From assembly GCA_023053545.1 (NCBI GenBank), contig JAKZAN010000148.1, positions 24,706 through 88,705 of the forward strand: DNA of 64,000 bases, in the 5' to 3' direction. Shown here one piece after another: positions 8,151-21,600 of this stretch; within the stretch, counting starts at the first letter, position 1, and each line of letters starts with the position of its first letter. The position numbers and the translations under genes were made by a program. This DNA comes from Lepidurus packardi (taxonomy: Eukaryota > Arthropoda > Branchiopoda > Notostraca > Triopsidae). The notes beneath the pieces are model-generated. The model was not told the DNA's origin. It was given only the letters and a program-made list of their open reading frames with translations, and made no database searches.

Positions 8151-11100
8151 TGAACTCAGTCCGTACGGAATTAATTAAGTCCGTAAGGAATTAATTTAGT
8201 CCGTAAGGAATTTATTCAGTCCGTAAGGAATTAATTCAGTCCGTAAGGAATTAATTCTGTCCGTAAGGATTTAATTCATTCCGTAAGGTATTAATTCAGT
8301 CCGTAAGGAATTAATTCAGTCCGTAAGGAATTAATTCAGTCCGTAAGGAATTAATTCAGTCAGTAAGGAATTAATTCAGTCCGTTAGGAATTAATTCAGT
8401 CCGCAAGGAATTAATTCAGTCCGTAATCGATTAATTAAGTCCGTAATGAATTATTTCAGTCCGTATGAAATTAATTCAGTCCGTAAGGAATTAATTAAGG
8501 AATTCATTCAGTCCATAAGGAATTAATTCAGTCCGTAAGGAATTAATTCAGTCCGTAAGGAATTAATTCAGTCCGTAAGGAATTATTTCAGTTCGTAATT
8601 AATTAATTCATTCCTTACGGAATTAATTAAGTCCATAAGGTTTTAATTCAGTCTGTAAGGATTTAATTCAGTCCGTAAGGTATTAATTAAGGAATTAAGG
8701 AATTAATTCAGTCCGTAAGGAATTAATTCAGTCCGTAAAGAAATTAATTCAGTCCGTAAGGAATTATTTCAGTCCGTAATTAATTAATTCATTCCTTACG
8801 GAATAAATGAAGTCCATAAGGAATTAATTCAGTCTTTAAGGATTTAAATAAGTCCATAATGAATGAATTCATCCGTAAGGAATTAATTCAGTTGTAATGA
8901 AATAATTAAGTCCGTAATGAATTAATTCAGTCCGTATGAAATTAATTCAGTCCGTAAGGTATTAATTAAGGAATTAATTCAGTCCGTAAGGAATTAATTC
9001 AGTCCGTAACGAATTAATTCAGTCCGTAAGGAATTAATAAAATCCGTACGGAATTAATTCAGACCGTAAGGAATTAATTCAGTCCGTAAGGAATAAGTTC
9101 AGTACGTAAAGAATTAATTAAGTCCGTAATGAATTAATTCAGTCCGTATGAAATTAATTCAGTCCGTAAGGAATTAATTCTGTCCGTAAGGAATTAATTC
9201 AGTTGTAATGGATTAATTAAGTCCGTAATGAATTAATTCAGTCCGTATGAAATTAATTCAGTCCGTAAGGTATTAATTAAGGAATTAATTCAGTCCGTAA
9301 GGAATTAATTCAGTCCGTAAGGATTTAATTCAGTCCGTAAGGAATTAATAAAATCCGTACGGATTTAATTCAGACCGTAAGGAATTAATTAAGTACGTAA
9401 GGAATTAATTAAGTCCGTAAGGAATTAATTAAGTCCTTAAGGATTTAACTTATTCCGTAAGGTAGTAATTCAGTCCGTAAGGAATTAATTCAGTCCGTAA
9501 GGAATTAATTCAGCCCGTAAGGAATTAATTCAGTCCGTAAGGAATTAACTAAGGAATTAATTCAGTCCGTAAGGAATTTATTCAGTCCGTAAGGAATTAG
9601 TTCAGTCCGTAAGGAATTAATTCAGTCCGTAAGGAATTAATTCAGTCCCTCTGTCCGTAAGGATTTAATTCATTCCGTAAGGTAGTAATTCAGTCCGTAA
9701 GGAATTAAGTCAGTCCGTAAGGAATTAATTCAGTCGGTAAGGAATTAATTCAGTCCGTAGGGAATTAATAAAATCCGTACGGAATTAGTTCAGACCGTAA
9801 GGAATTAATTAAGTACGTAAGGAATTAATTAAGTCCGTAAGGAATTAATTAAATCCGTAAGGAATTAATTCAGTCCGTAAGGAATTAATTCAGTCCGTTA
9901 GGAATTAATTCAGTCAGTAAGGAATAAATTCAGTCCGTAAAGAATTAATTCAGTCCGCAAGGAATTAATTCAGCCCGTAATCGATTAATTAAGTCCGTAA
10001 TGAATTATTTCAGTCCGTAAGGAATTAATAAAATCCGTACGGAATTAATTCCGACCGTAAGGAATTAATTAAGTACGTAAGGAATTAATTAAGTCCGTAA
10101 GGAATTAATTAAATCCGTAAGGAATTAATTCAGTCCGTAAGGAATTAATTCAGACCGTAATCGATTAATTAAGTCCGTAATGAATTATTTCAGTCCGTAT
10201 GAAATTAATTCAGTCCGTAAGGAATTAATTCAGTCCGTTAGGAATTAATTCAGTCCGTAAGGAATTAATTCTGTCCGTAAGGATTTAATTCATTCCGTAA
10301 GGTATTAATTCAGTCCGTAAGGAATTAATTCAGTCCGTAAGGAATTAATTCAGTCCGTAAGGAATTAATTCAGTCCGTAAGGAATTAAATCAATCCGTAA
10401 AGAATTAATTCTGTCCGTAAGGATTTAATTCAGTCCGTAAGGTATTAATTCAGTCCGTAAGGAATTAATTCAGTCCGTAAGGAATTAAGTCAGTCCGTAA
10501 GGAATTAAATAAGGAATTAATTAAGTCCGTAAGGAATTAATTCAGTCCGTAAGACAGTCCGTAAGGATTTAATTAAGTCCGTAAGTTATTAATTCAGTCC
10601 GTAAGGAATTAATTCAGTCCGTAAGGAATTATTTCAGTCCGTAAGGAATTAATTCAGTCCGGAAGGATTTAATTAAGTACACAAGGAATTAACTCATTCA
10701 GTTCATTCATTCAATTTAATTCAAAGAATTAAATCAGTCTGTAAGGAACTAAATCAGGCCATAAGGAATTAATTCAGTCCGTAAGGAATTAATTCAGTAA
10801 GAAAGGAATTCAATCAATCCTAAAGTATTAATTCAGTCCTCAGGGAAATAATTCAGTCCGTAAGGAATTAAATAAGGAATTAATTAAGTCCGTAAGGAAT
10901 TAATTCAGTCCGTAAGACAGTCCGTAAGGATTTAGTTCAATCCGTAAGGAATTAATAAAATCCGTACGGAATTAATTCAGACCGTAAGGAATTAATTAAG
11001 TACGTAAGGAATTAATTAAGTCCGTAAGGAATTAATTAAGTCCGTAAGGAATTAATTAAGTCCGTAAGGAATTAATTCAGTCCGTAACGAATTAATTAAG

Positions 11101-14100
11101 GAATTTATTCAGTCCGTAAGGAATTAATTCAGTCCGTAAGGAATTAATTCAGTCCGTAAGGAATTAATTCAGTCCGTAAGGAATTAATTCAGTCCGTAAG
11201 GAATTAATTCTGTCCGTAAGGATTTAATTCATTCCGTAAGGTAGTAATTCAGTCCGTAAGGAATTAAGTCAGTCCGTAAGGAATTAATTCAGTCCGTAAG
11301 GTAGTAATTCAGTCCGTAAGGAATTAAGTCAGTCCGTAATTAATTAATTCAGTCCGTAAGGAATTAATTCAGTCCGTAAGGAATTAATAAAATCTGTACG
11401 GAATTAATTCCGACCGTAAGGAATTAATTAAGTACGTAAGGAATTAATTAAGTCCGTAAGGAATTAATTAAATCCGTAAGGAATTAATTCAGTCCGTAAG
11501 GAATTAATTCAGTCCGTAAGGAATTAATTCAGTCCGTAACGAATTAATTCAGTCCGTAAGGAATTAATTCAGTCCGTAAGGAATTAATTCAGTCGGTAAG
11601 GAATTAATTCAGTCCGTAAGGAATTAATAAAATCCGTACGGAATTAGTTCAGACCGTAAGGAATTAATTAAGTACGTAAGGAATTAATTAAGTCCGTAAG
11701 GAATTAATTAAATCCGTAAGGAATAAATTCAGTCCGTAAGGAATTAATTCAGTCCGTTAGGAATTAATTCAGTCAGTAAGGAATAAATTCAGTCCGTAAA
11801 GAATTAATTCAGTCCGCAAGGAATTAATTCAGTCCGTAATCGATTAATTAAGTCCGTAATGAATTATTTCAGTCCGTAAGGAATTAATAAAATCCGTACG
11901 GAATTAATTCCGACCGTAAGGAATTAATTAAGTACGTAAGGAATTAATTAAGTCCGTAAGGAATTAATTAAATCCGTAATGAATTATTTCAGTCCGTATG
12001 AAATTAATTCAGTCCGTAAGGAATTAATTCAGTCCGTTAGGAATTAATTCAGTCCGTAAGGAATTAATTCTGTCCGTAAGGATTTAATTCATTATGTAAG
12101 GTATTAATTCAGTCCGTAAGGAATTAATTCAGTCCGTAAGGAATTAATTCAGTCCGTAAGGAATTAAATCAGTCCGTAACGAATTAATTCTGTCCGTAAG
12201 GATTTAATTCAGTCCGTAAGGTATTAATTCAGTCCGTAAGGAATTAATTCAGTCCGTAAGGAATTAAGTCAGTCCGTAAGGAATTAAATAAGGAATTAAT
12301 TAAGTCCGTAAGGAATTAATTCAGTCCGTAAGACAGTCCGTAAGGATTTAATTAAGTCCGTAAGTTATTAATTCAGTCCGTAAGGAATTAATTCAGTCCG
12401 TAAGGAATTAACTCAGTCCGTAAGGAATTATTTCAGTCCGTAAGGAATTAATTCAGTCCGGAAGGATTTAATTAAGTACACAAGGAATTAATTCATTCAG
12501 TTCATTCATTCAATTTAATTCAAAGAATTAAATCAGTCTGTAAGGAACTAAATCAGGCCATAAGGAATTAATTCAGTCCGTAAGGAATTAATTCAGTAAG
12601 AAAGGAATTCAATCAATCCTAAAGTATTAATTCAGTCCTCAGGGAAATAATTCAGTCCGTAAGGAATTAAATAAGGAATTAATTAAGTCCGTAAGGAATT
12701 AATTCAGTCCGTAAGACAGTCCGTAAGGATTTAATTAAGTCCGTAAATTATTAATTCAGTCCGTAAGGAATTAATTCAGTCCGTAAGGATTTAATTCAGT
12801 CCGTAAGGAATTAATTCAGTCCGTAAGGAATTAATTCAGTTGTAATGGATTAATTAAGTCCGTAATGAATTAATTCAGTCCGTATGAAATTAATTCAGTC
12901 CGTAAGGTATTAATTAAGGAATTAATTCAGTCCGTAAGGAATTAATTCAGTCCGAAAGGATTTAATTCAATCCGTAAGGAATTAATAAAATCCGTACGGA
13001 ATTAATTCAGACCGTAAGGAATTAATTAAGTACGTAAGGAATTAATTAAGTCCGTAAGGAATTAATTAAGTCCGTAAGGAATTAATTAAGTCCGTAAGGA
13101 ATTAATTCAGTCCGTAACGAATTAATTAAGGAATTTATTCAGTCCGTAAGGAATTAATTCAGTCCGTAAGGAATTAATTCAGTCCGTAAGGAATTAATTC
13201 AGTCCGTAAGGAATTAATTCTGTCCGTATGGATTTAATTCATTCCGTAAGGTAGTAATTCAGTCCGTAAGGAATTAAGTCAGTCCGTAAGGAATTAATTC
13301 AGTCCGTAAGGTAGTAATTCAGTCCGTAAGGAATTAAGTCAGTCCGTAAGGAATTAATTCAGTCCGTAAGGAATTAATTCAGTCCGTAAGGAATTAATAA
13401 AATCCGTACGGAATTAATTCCGACCTTAAGGAATTAATTAAGTACGTAAGGAATTAATTAAGTCCGTAAGGAATTAATTAAATCCGTAAGGAATTAATTC
13501 AGTCCGTAAGGAATTAATTCAGTCCGCTAGGAATTAATTCAGTCAGTAAGGAATAAATTCAGTCCGTAAGGAATTAATTCAGTCCGCAAGGAATTAATTC
13601 AGTCCGTAATCGATTAATTAAGTCCGTAAGGAATTAATTCAGTCCGTAAGGAATTAATACAGTCCGTAAGGAATTAATTCTGTCCGTAAGGATTTAATTC
13701 ATTCCGTAAGGTATTAATTCAGTCCGTTAGGAATTAATTCAGTCCGTAAGGAATTAATTCAGTCCGTAAGGAATTAATTCAGTCCGTAAGGAATTAAATC
13801 AATCCGTAACGAATTAATTCTGTCCGTAAGGATTTAATTCAGTCCGTAAGGTATTAATTCAGTCCGTAAGGAATTAAGTCAGTCCGTAAGGAATTAAATA
13901 AGGAATTAATTAAGTCCGTAAGGAATTAATTCAGTCCGTAAGACAGTCCGTAAGGATTTAATTAAGTCCGTAAGTTATTAATTCAGTCCGTAAGGAATTA
14001 ATTCAGTCCGTAAGGAATTAACTCAGTCCGTAAGGAATTATTTCAGTCCGTAAGGAATTAATTCAGTCCGGAAGGATTTAATTAAGTACACAAGGAATTA

Positions 14101-16700
14101 ATTCATTCAGTTCATTCATTCAATTTAATTCAAAGAATTAAATCAGTCTGTAAGGAACTAAATCAGGCCATAAGGAATTAATTCAGTCCGTAAGGAATTA
14201 ATTCAGTAAGAAAGGAATTCAATCAATCCTAAAGTATTAATTCAGTCCTCAGGGAAATAATTCAGTCCGTAAGGAATTAAATAAGGAATTAATTAAGTCC
14301 GTAAGGAATTAATTCAGTCCGTAAGACAGTCCGTAAGGATTTAATTAAGTCCGTAAGTTATTAATTCAGTCCGTAAGGAATTAATTCAGTCCGTAAGGAT
14401 TTAATTCAGTCCGTAAGGAATTAATTCAGTCCGTAAGGAATTAATTCAGTTGTAATGGATTAATTAAGTCCGTAATGAATTAATTCAGTCCGTATGAAAT
14501 TAATTCAGTCCGTAAGGTATTAATTAAGGAATTAATTCAGTCCGTAAGGAATTAATTCAGTCCGAAAGGATTTAATTCAATCCGTAAGGAATTAATAAAA
14601 TCCGTACGGAATTAATTCAGACCGTAAGGAATTAATTAAGTACGTAAGGAATTAATTAAGTCCGTAAGGAATTAATTAAGTCCGTAAGGAATTAATTAAG
14701 TCCGTAAGGAATTAATTCAGTCCGTAACGAATTAATTAAGGAATTTATTCAGTCCGTAAGGAATTAATTCAGTCCGTAAGGAATTAATTCAGTCCGTAAG
14801 GAATTAATTCAGTCCGTAAGGAATTAATTCTGTCCGTAAGGATTTAATTCATTCCGTAAGGTAGTAATTCAGTCCGTAAGGAATTAAGTCAGTCCGTAAG
14901 GAATTAATTCAGTCCGTAAGGTAGTAATTCAGTCCGTAAGGAATTAAGTCAGTCCGTAAGGAATTAATTCAGTCCGTAAGGAATTAATTCAGTCCGTAAG
15001 GAATTAATAAAATCCGTACGGAATTAATTCCGACCTTAAGGAATTAATTAAGTACGTAAGGAATTAATTAAGTCCGTAAGGAATTAATTAAATCCGTAAG
15101 GAATTAATTCAGTCCGTAAGGAATTAATTCAGTCCGCTAGGAATTAATTCAGTCAGTAAGGAATAAATTCAGTCCGAAAGGAATTAATTCAGTCCGCAAG
15201 GAATTAATTCAGTCCGTAATCGATTAATTAAGTCCGTAAGGAATTAATTCAGTCCGTAAGGAATTAATACAGTCCGTAAGGAATTAATTCTGTCCGTAAG
15301 GATTTAATTCATTCCGTAAGGTATTAATTCAGTCCGTTAGGAATTAATTCAGTCCGTAAGGAATTAATTCAGTCCGTAAGGAATTAATTCAGTCCGTAAG
15401 GAATTAAATCAATCCGTAACGAATTAATTCTGTCCGTAAGGATTTAATTCAGTCCGTAAGGTATTAATTCAGTCCGTAAGGAATTAAGTCAGTCCGTAAG
15501 GAATTAAATAAGGAATTAATTAAGTCCGTAAGGAATTAATTCAGTCCGTAAGACAGTCCGTAAGGATTTAATTAAGTCCGTAAGTTATTAATTCAGTCCG
15601 TAAGGAATTAATTCAGTCCGTAAGGAATTAACTCAGTCCGTAAGGAATTATTTCAGTCCGTAAGGAATTAATTCAGTCCGTACGGAATTAATTCAGTCCG
15701 TAAGGAATTCAATCAATCCTAAAGAAATAATTCAGTCCGGAAGGATTTAATTAAGTACACAAGGAATTAATTCATTCAGTTCATTCATTCAATTTAATTC
15801 AAAGAATTAAATCAGCCTGTAAGGAACTAAATCAGGCCGTAAGGAATTAATTCAGTCCGTAAGGAATTAATTCAGTAAGAAAGGAATTCAATCAATCCTA
15901 AAGAATTAATTCAGTCCGTAAGGAAATAATTCAGTCCGTACGGAATTAATTCATTCCGTAAGGTATTAATTCAGTCCGTAAGGAATTAATTCAGTCCGTA
16001 AGGAATTAATTCAGTCCGTAAGGAATTAATTCAGTCCGTAAGGAATTAATTCAGTCCGTAAGGAATTAAATCAATCCGTAACGAATTAATTCTGTCCGTA
16101 AGGATTTAATTCAATCCGTAAGGATTTAATTCAGTCCGTAAAGTATTAATTCAGTCCGTAAGGAATTAAGTCAGTCCGTAAGGAATTAAATAAGGAATTA
16201 ATTAAGTCCGTAAGGAATTAATTCAGTCCGTAAGACAGTCCGTAAGGATTTAATTAAGTCCGTAAGTTATTAATTCAGTCCGTAAGGAATTAAATCAGTC
16301 TGTAAGGAACTAAATCAGTACGTAAGGAAATAATTCAGTCCGTAAGGAATTAATTCAGCCTTTAAGTATTTAATTAAGTCCGTAATGAATGAATTCTTCC
16401 GTAAGGAATTGATTCAGTTGTAATGGATTAATTAAGTCCGTAATGAATTAATTCAGTCCGTATGAAATTAATTCAGTCCGTATGATATTAATTAAGGAAT
16501 TAATTCAGTCCGTAAGGAATTAATTCAGTCCGTAAGGAATTAATTCAGTCCGTAAGGAATTATTTCAGTCCGTAATTAATTAATTCATTCCTTACGGAAT
16601 AAATTAAGTCCATAAAGAATTAATTCAGTCTTTAAGGATTTAATTAAGTCCGTAATGAATGAATTCATCCGTAAGGAATTAATTCAGTTGTAATGGATTA
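8151..16700. repeat. 20-bp satellite, dialect B
   Basis: Same monomer, but with variants AAAATCCGTACGG, CTGTCCGTAAGGATTT and CAGACCGTAAGG, the short junction GTAAGACAGTCC, and shortened monomers GGAATTAATTAA directly followed by a new GGAATTAATTC. The boundary with dialect C is gradual. No gene or insertion is seen. Confidence 0.9.
10695..15772. repeat. Higher-order repeat of 1.6-1.8 kb, dialect B
   Basis: A divergent landmark, CATTCAGTTCATTCATTC followed by AATTTAATTCAAAG, recurs at 10695, 12494, 14104 and 15773, giving units of 1799, 1610 and 1669 bp. The units share the same order of variant monomers, and the 12.5 and 14.1 kb copies look almost identical over long stretches. This is the expected result of unequal exchange. 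Confidence 0.88.
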
Positions 16701-18649
16701 ATAAAATCCGTACGGAATTAATTCAGACCGTAAGGAATTAATTAAGTACGTAAGGAATTAATTAAGTCCGTAAGGAATTAATTAAGTCCGTAAGGAATTA
16801 ATTAAGTCCGTAAGGAATTAATTTATTCCGTAAGGTAGTATTTCAGTCCGTAAGGAATTAATTCAGTCCGTAAGGAATTAATTCAGTCTGTAAGGAATTA
16901 ATTAAGGAATTTATTCAGTCCGTAAGGAATTAATTCAGTCCGTAAGGAATTAATTCAGTCCGTAAGGAATTAATTCAGTCCGTAAGGAATTAATTCAGTC
17001 CGTAAGGAATTAATTCAGTCCGTAAGGAATTAATTCTGTCCGTAAGGATTTAATTCATTCCGTAAGGTAGTAATTCAGTCCGTAAGGAATTAAGTCAGTC
17101 CGTAAGGAATTAATTCAGTCCGTAAGGAATTAACTCAGTCCGTAAGGAATTAATAAAATCCGTACGGAATTAATTCAGACCGTAAGGAATTAATTAAGTA
17201 CGTAAGGAATTAATTAAGTACGTAAGGAATTAATTAAATCCGTAAGGAATTAATTCAGTCCGTAAGGAATTAATTCAGTCCGTTAGGAATTAATTCAGTC
17301 AGTAAGGAATAAATTCAGTCCGTAAGGATTAAATTCAGTCCGCAAGGAATTAATTCAGTCCGTAATCGATTAATTAAGTCCGTAATGAATTATTTCAGTC
17401 CGTATGAAATTAATTCAGTCCGTAAGGAATTAATTCAGTCCGTAAGGAATTAATTCAGTCCGTAAGGAATTAATTCAGTCCGTAAGGAATTATTTCAGTA
17501 AGAATGGAATTCAATCAATCCTAAAGAATTAATTCAGTCCGTAAGGAAATAGTTCAGTCCGTAAGGAATTAATTCGGTCCGTAAGGAATTAATTCAGTCC
17601 GTAAGGAATTGATTCAGTCCGTAAGGAATTAATTCAGTCCGTAAGGAATTAGTTCAGTCCGTAAGAAATTAATTAAATCCGTACGGAATTAATTCAGACC
17701 ATAAAGAATTAATTAAGTACGTAAGGAATTAATTAGGTCCGTAAGGAATTAATTAAATCCGTATGGAATTAATTCAGTCCGTAAGGAATTAATTCAGTCC
17801 GTAATCGATTAATTAAGTCCGTAAGGAATTAATTCAAGTCCGTATGAAATTAATTCAGTCCGTAAGGAATTAATTAAGGAATTAATTCAGTCCGTAAGGA
17901 ATTAATTCAGTCCGTAAGGAATTAATTCAGTCCGTAAAGAATTATTTCAGTCCGTAATTAATTAATTCATTCCTTACGGAATTAATTAAGTCCATAAGGA
18001 ATTAATTCAGTCTGTAATGATTTAATTAAGTCCGTAATGAATTAATTCAGTCCGTAAGGAATTAATTCAGTTCGTTAGGAATTAATTCAGTCCGAAAGGA
18101 AATAGTTCAGTCTGTAAGGAATTAAATCAGTAAGAATGGAATTCAATCAATCCTAAAGAATTAATTCAGTCCGTAAGGAAATAATTCAGTCCGTAAGGAA
18201 TTAATTCAGTCCGTAAGGAATTAATTCAGTCCGTAAGGAATTGATTCAGTCCGTAAGGAATTAATTCAGTCCGTAAGGAATTAATATAGTCCGTAAGGAA
18301 TTAATTAAGTCCGTAAGGAATTAATTAAGTACGTAAGGAATTAATTCAGTCCGTAAGGAATTAATTAAGTCCGTAAAGAATTAATCCGTCCGTAAGGAAT
18401 TAATTCAGTCCGTAAGGAATTAATTCAGTCCGTAAGGAATTAATTCAGTCCGTAAGGAATTAATTCAGTCCGTAAGGAATTAATATAGTCCGTAAGGAAT
18501 TAATTAAGTCCGTAAGGAATTAATTAAGTACGTAAGGAATTAATTCAGTCCGTAAGGATTTAATTCAGTCCGTAAGGTATTAATTCAGTCCGTAAGGAAT
18601 TAATTCAGTCCGTAAGGAATTAATTCAATCCGTACTAATAACTTCAGTC

Positions 18650-21600
18650 CGTAAGGAATAAATTCAGTCCGTAAGGAATTATTTCAGTAAGAATGGAATT
18701 CAATCAATCCTAAAGAATTAATTCAGTCCGTAAGGAAATAATTCAGTCCGTAAGGAATTAATTCAGTCCGTAAGGAAATAATTCAGTCTTTAAGGAATTA
18801 ATTCAGTCCGTAATCGATTAATTAAGTCCGTAAGGAATTAATTAAGTCCGTATGAAATTAATTCAGTCCGTAAGGAATTAATTAAGGAATTAATTCAGTC
18901 CGTAAGGAATTAATTCAGTCCGTAAGGAATTAATTCAGTCCGTAAAGAATTATTTCAGTCCGTAATTAATTAATTCATTCCTTACGGAATTAATTCAGTC
19001 CGTAAGGAATTATTTCAGTCCGTAAGGAATTATTTCAGTTCGTAATTAATTAATTCATTCCTTACGGAAATAATTAAGTCCATAAGGAATTAATTCAGTC
19101 TGTAATGATTTAATTAAGTCCGTAAGGAATTAATTCCGTCCGTAAGGATTTAATTCAGTCCGTAAGGTATTAATTCAGTCCGTAAGGAATTAATTCAGTC
19201 CGTAAGGAATTGATTCAGTCCGTAAGGAATTATTTCAGTTCGTAATTAATTAATTCATTCCTTACGGAATTAATTAAGTCCATAAGGAATTTATTCAGTC
19301 TGTAATGATTTAATTAAGTCCGTAAGGAATTAATTCTGTCCGTAAGGATTTTATTCAGTCCGTAAGGTATTAATTCAGTCCGTAAGGAATTAATTCAGTC
19401 CGTAAGGAATTGATTCAGTCCGTAAGGAATTATTTCAGTCCGTAAGTAATTAATTCATTCCTTACGGAATAAATTAAGTCCATAAGGAATTAATTCAGTC
19501 TTTAAGGATTTAATTAAGTCCGTAATGAATGAATTCATCCGTAAGGAATTAATTCAGTTGTAATGGATTAATTAAGTCCGTAATGATTTAATTCAGTCCG
19601 TATGAAATTAACTCAGTCCGTAAGGAATTAATTAAGGAATTAATTCAGTCCGTAAGGAATTAATTCAGTCCGTAAGGAATTATTTCAGTCCGTAATTAAT
19701 TAATTTATTCCTTACGGAATAAATTAAGTCCATAAGGAATTAATTCAGTCTATAAGGATTTAATTAAGTCCGTAATGAATGAATTCATCCGTAAGGAATT
19801 AATTCAGTCCGTAATGGATTAATTAAGGAATTAATTCAGTCCGTAAGGAATTAATTCAGTCCGTAAGGAATTAATTCAGTCCGTAAGGAATTAATTCAGT
19901 CCGTAAGGAATTAAATCAGTCCGTAACGAATTAATTCTGTCCGTAAGGATTTAATTCAGTCCGTAAGGTATTAATTCAGTCCGTAAGGAATTAATTCAGT
20001 CCGTAAGGAATTAAGTCAGTCCGTAAGGAATAAGTTCAGTACGTATGAAATTAATTCAGTAAGAAAGGAATTCAATCAATCCTAAAGAATTAATTCAGTC
20101 CGTAAGGAAATGATTCAGTCCGTAAGGAATTAATTAAGTCCGTAAGGAATTAATTCAGTCCGTAAGGAAATAATTCAGTCCGTAAGGAATTAATTCAGTA
20201 AGAATGGAATTCAATCAATCCTAAAGAATTAATTCAGTCCGTAAGGAAATAACTCAGTCCGTAAGGGAATTAATTCAGACCGTAAAGAATTAATTAAGTA
20301 CGTAAGGAATTAATTAAGTCCGTAAGGAATTATTTAAGTCCGAAATGAATTAATTCCGTCCGTATGAAATTAATTCAGTAAGAAAGGAATTCAATCAATC
20401 CTAAAGAATTAATTCAGTCCGTAAGGAAATGATTCAGTCCGTAAGGAATTAATTCAGTCCGTAAGGAATTAATTCAGTCCGTAAGGAATTGATTCAGTCC
20501 GTAAGGAATTAATTCAGTCCGTAAGGAATTAATTCAGTCCGTAATGAATTAATTCAGTCCGTAAGGAATTAATATAGTCCGTAAGGAATTAATTAAGTCC
20601 GTAAGGAATTAATTCAGTCCGTAAGGAATTGATTCAGTCCGTAAGGAATTAATTCAGTCCGTAAGGAATTATTTCAGTAAGAATGGAATTCAATTAATCC
20701 TAAAGAATTAATTCAGTCCGTAAGGAAATAGTTCAGTCCGTAAGGAAATAGTTCAGTCCGTAAGGAATTAATTCAGTAAGAATGGAATTCAATCAATCCT
20801 AAAGAATTAATTCAGTCCGTAAGGAAATAATTCAGTCCGTAAGGAATTAATTCAGTCCGTAAGGAATTAATTCAGTCCGTAAGGAATTATTTCAGTCCGT
20901 AAGAAATTAATTAAATCCGTACGGAATTAATTCAGTCCGTAAGGAATTAATTCAGTCCGTAATCGATTAATTAAGTCCGTAAGGAATTAATTAAGTCCGT
21001 AAGAAATTAATTCAGTCCGTAAGGAATTAATTAAGGAATTAATTCAGTCCGTAAGGAATTAATTCAGTCCGTAAGGAAATAATTCAGTCAGTAAGGAATT
21101 ATTTCAGTCAGTAAGGAATTATTTCAGTCCGTAAGGAATTAATTCAGTCCGTAATTAATTCATTCATTCCTTACGGAATTAGTTAAGTCCATAATGAATT
21201 AAATCAGTCCGTAAGGAATTAATTCAGACCGTAAAGAATTAATTAAGTACGTAAGGAATTCATTAAGTCCGTAAGGAATTAATTAAGTCCTTAAAGAACT
21301 AATTCAGTCCGTAAGGAATTAATTCAGTCCGTAAGGAATTAATTCAGTCCGTAAGGAATTAATTCAGTCCGTAATGAATTAATTCAGTCCGTAAGGAATT
21401 AATATAGTCCGTAAGGAATTAATTAAGTCCGTAAGGAATTAATTAAGTCCGTAAGGAATTAATTCAGTCCGTAAGGATTTAATTCAGTCCGTAAGGTATT
21501 AATTCAGTCCGTAACGAATTAATTCAGTCCGTAAGGAATTAGTTCAATCCGTAAGGAATAACTTCAGTCCGTAAGGAATTAATTCAGACCGTAAAGAATT

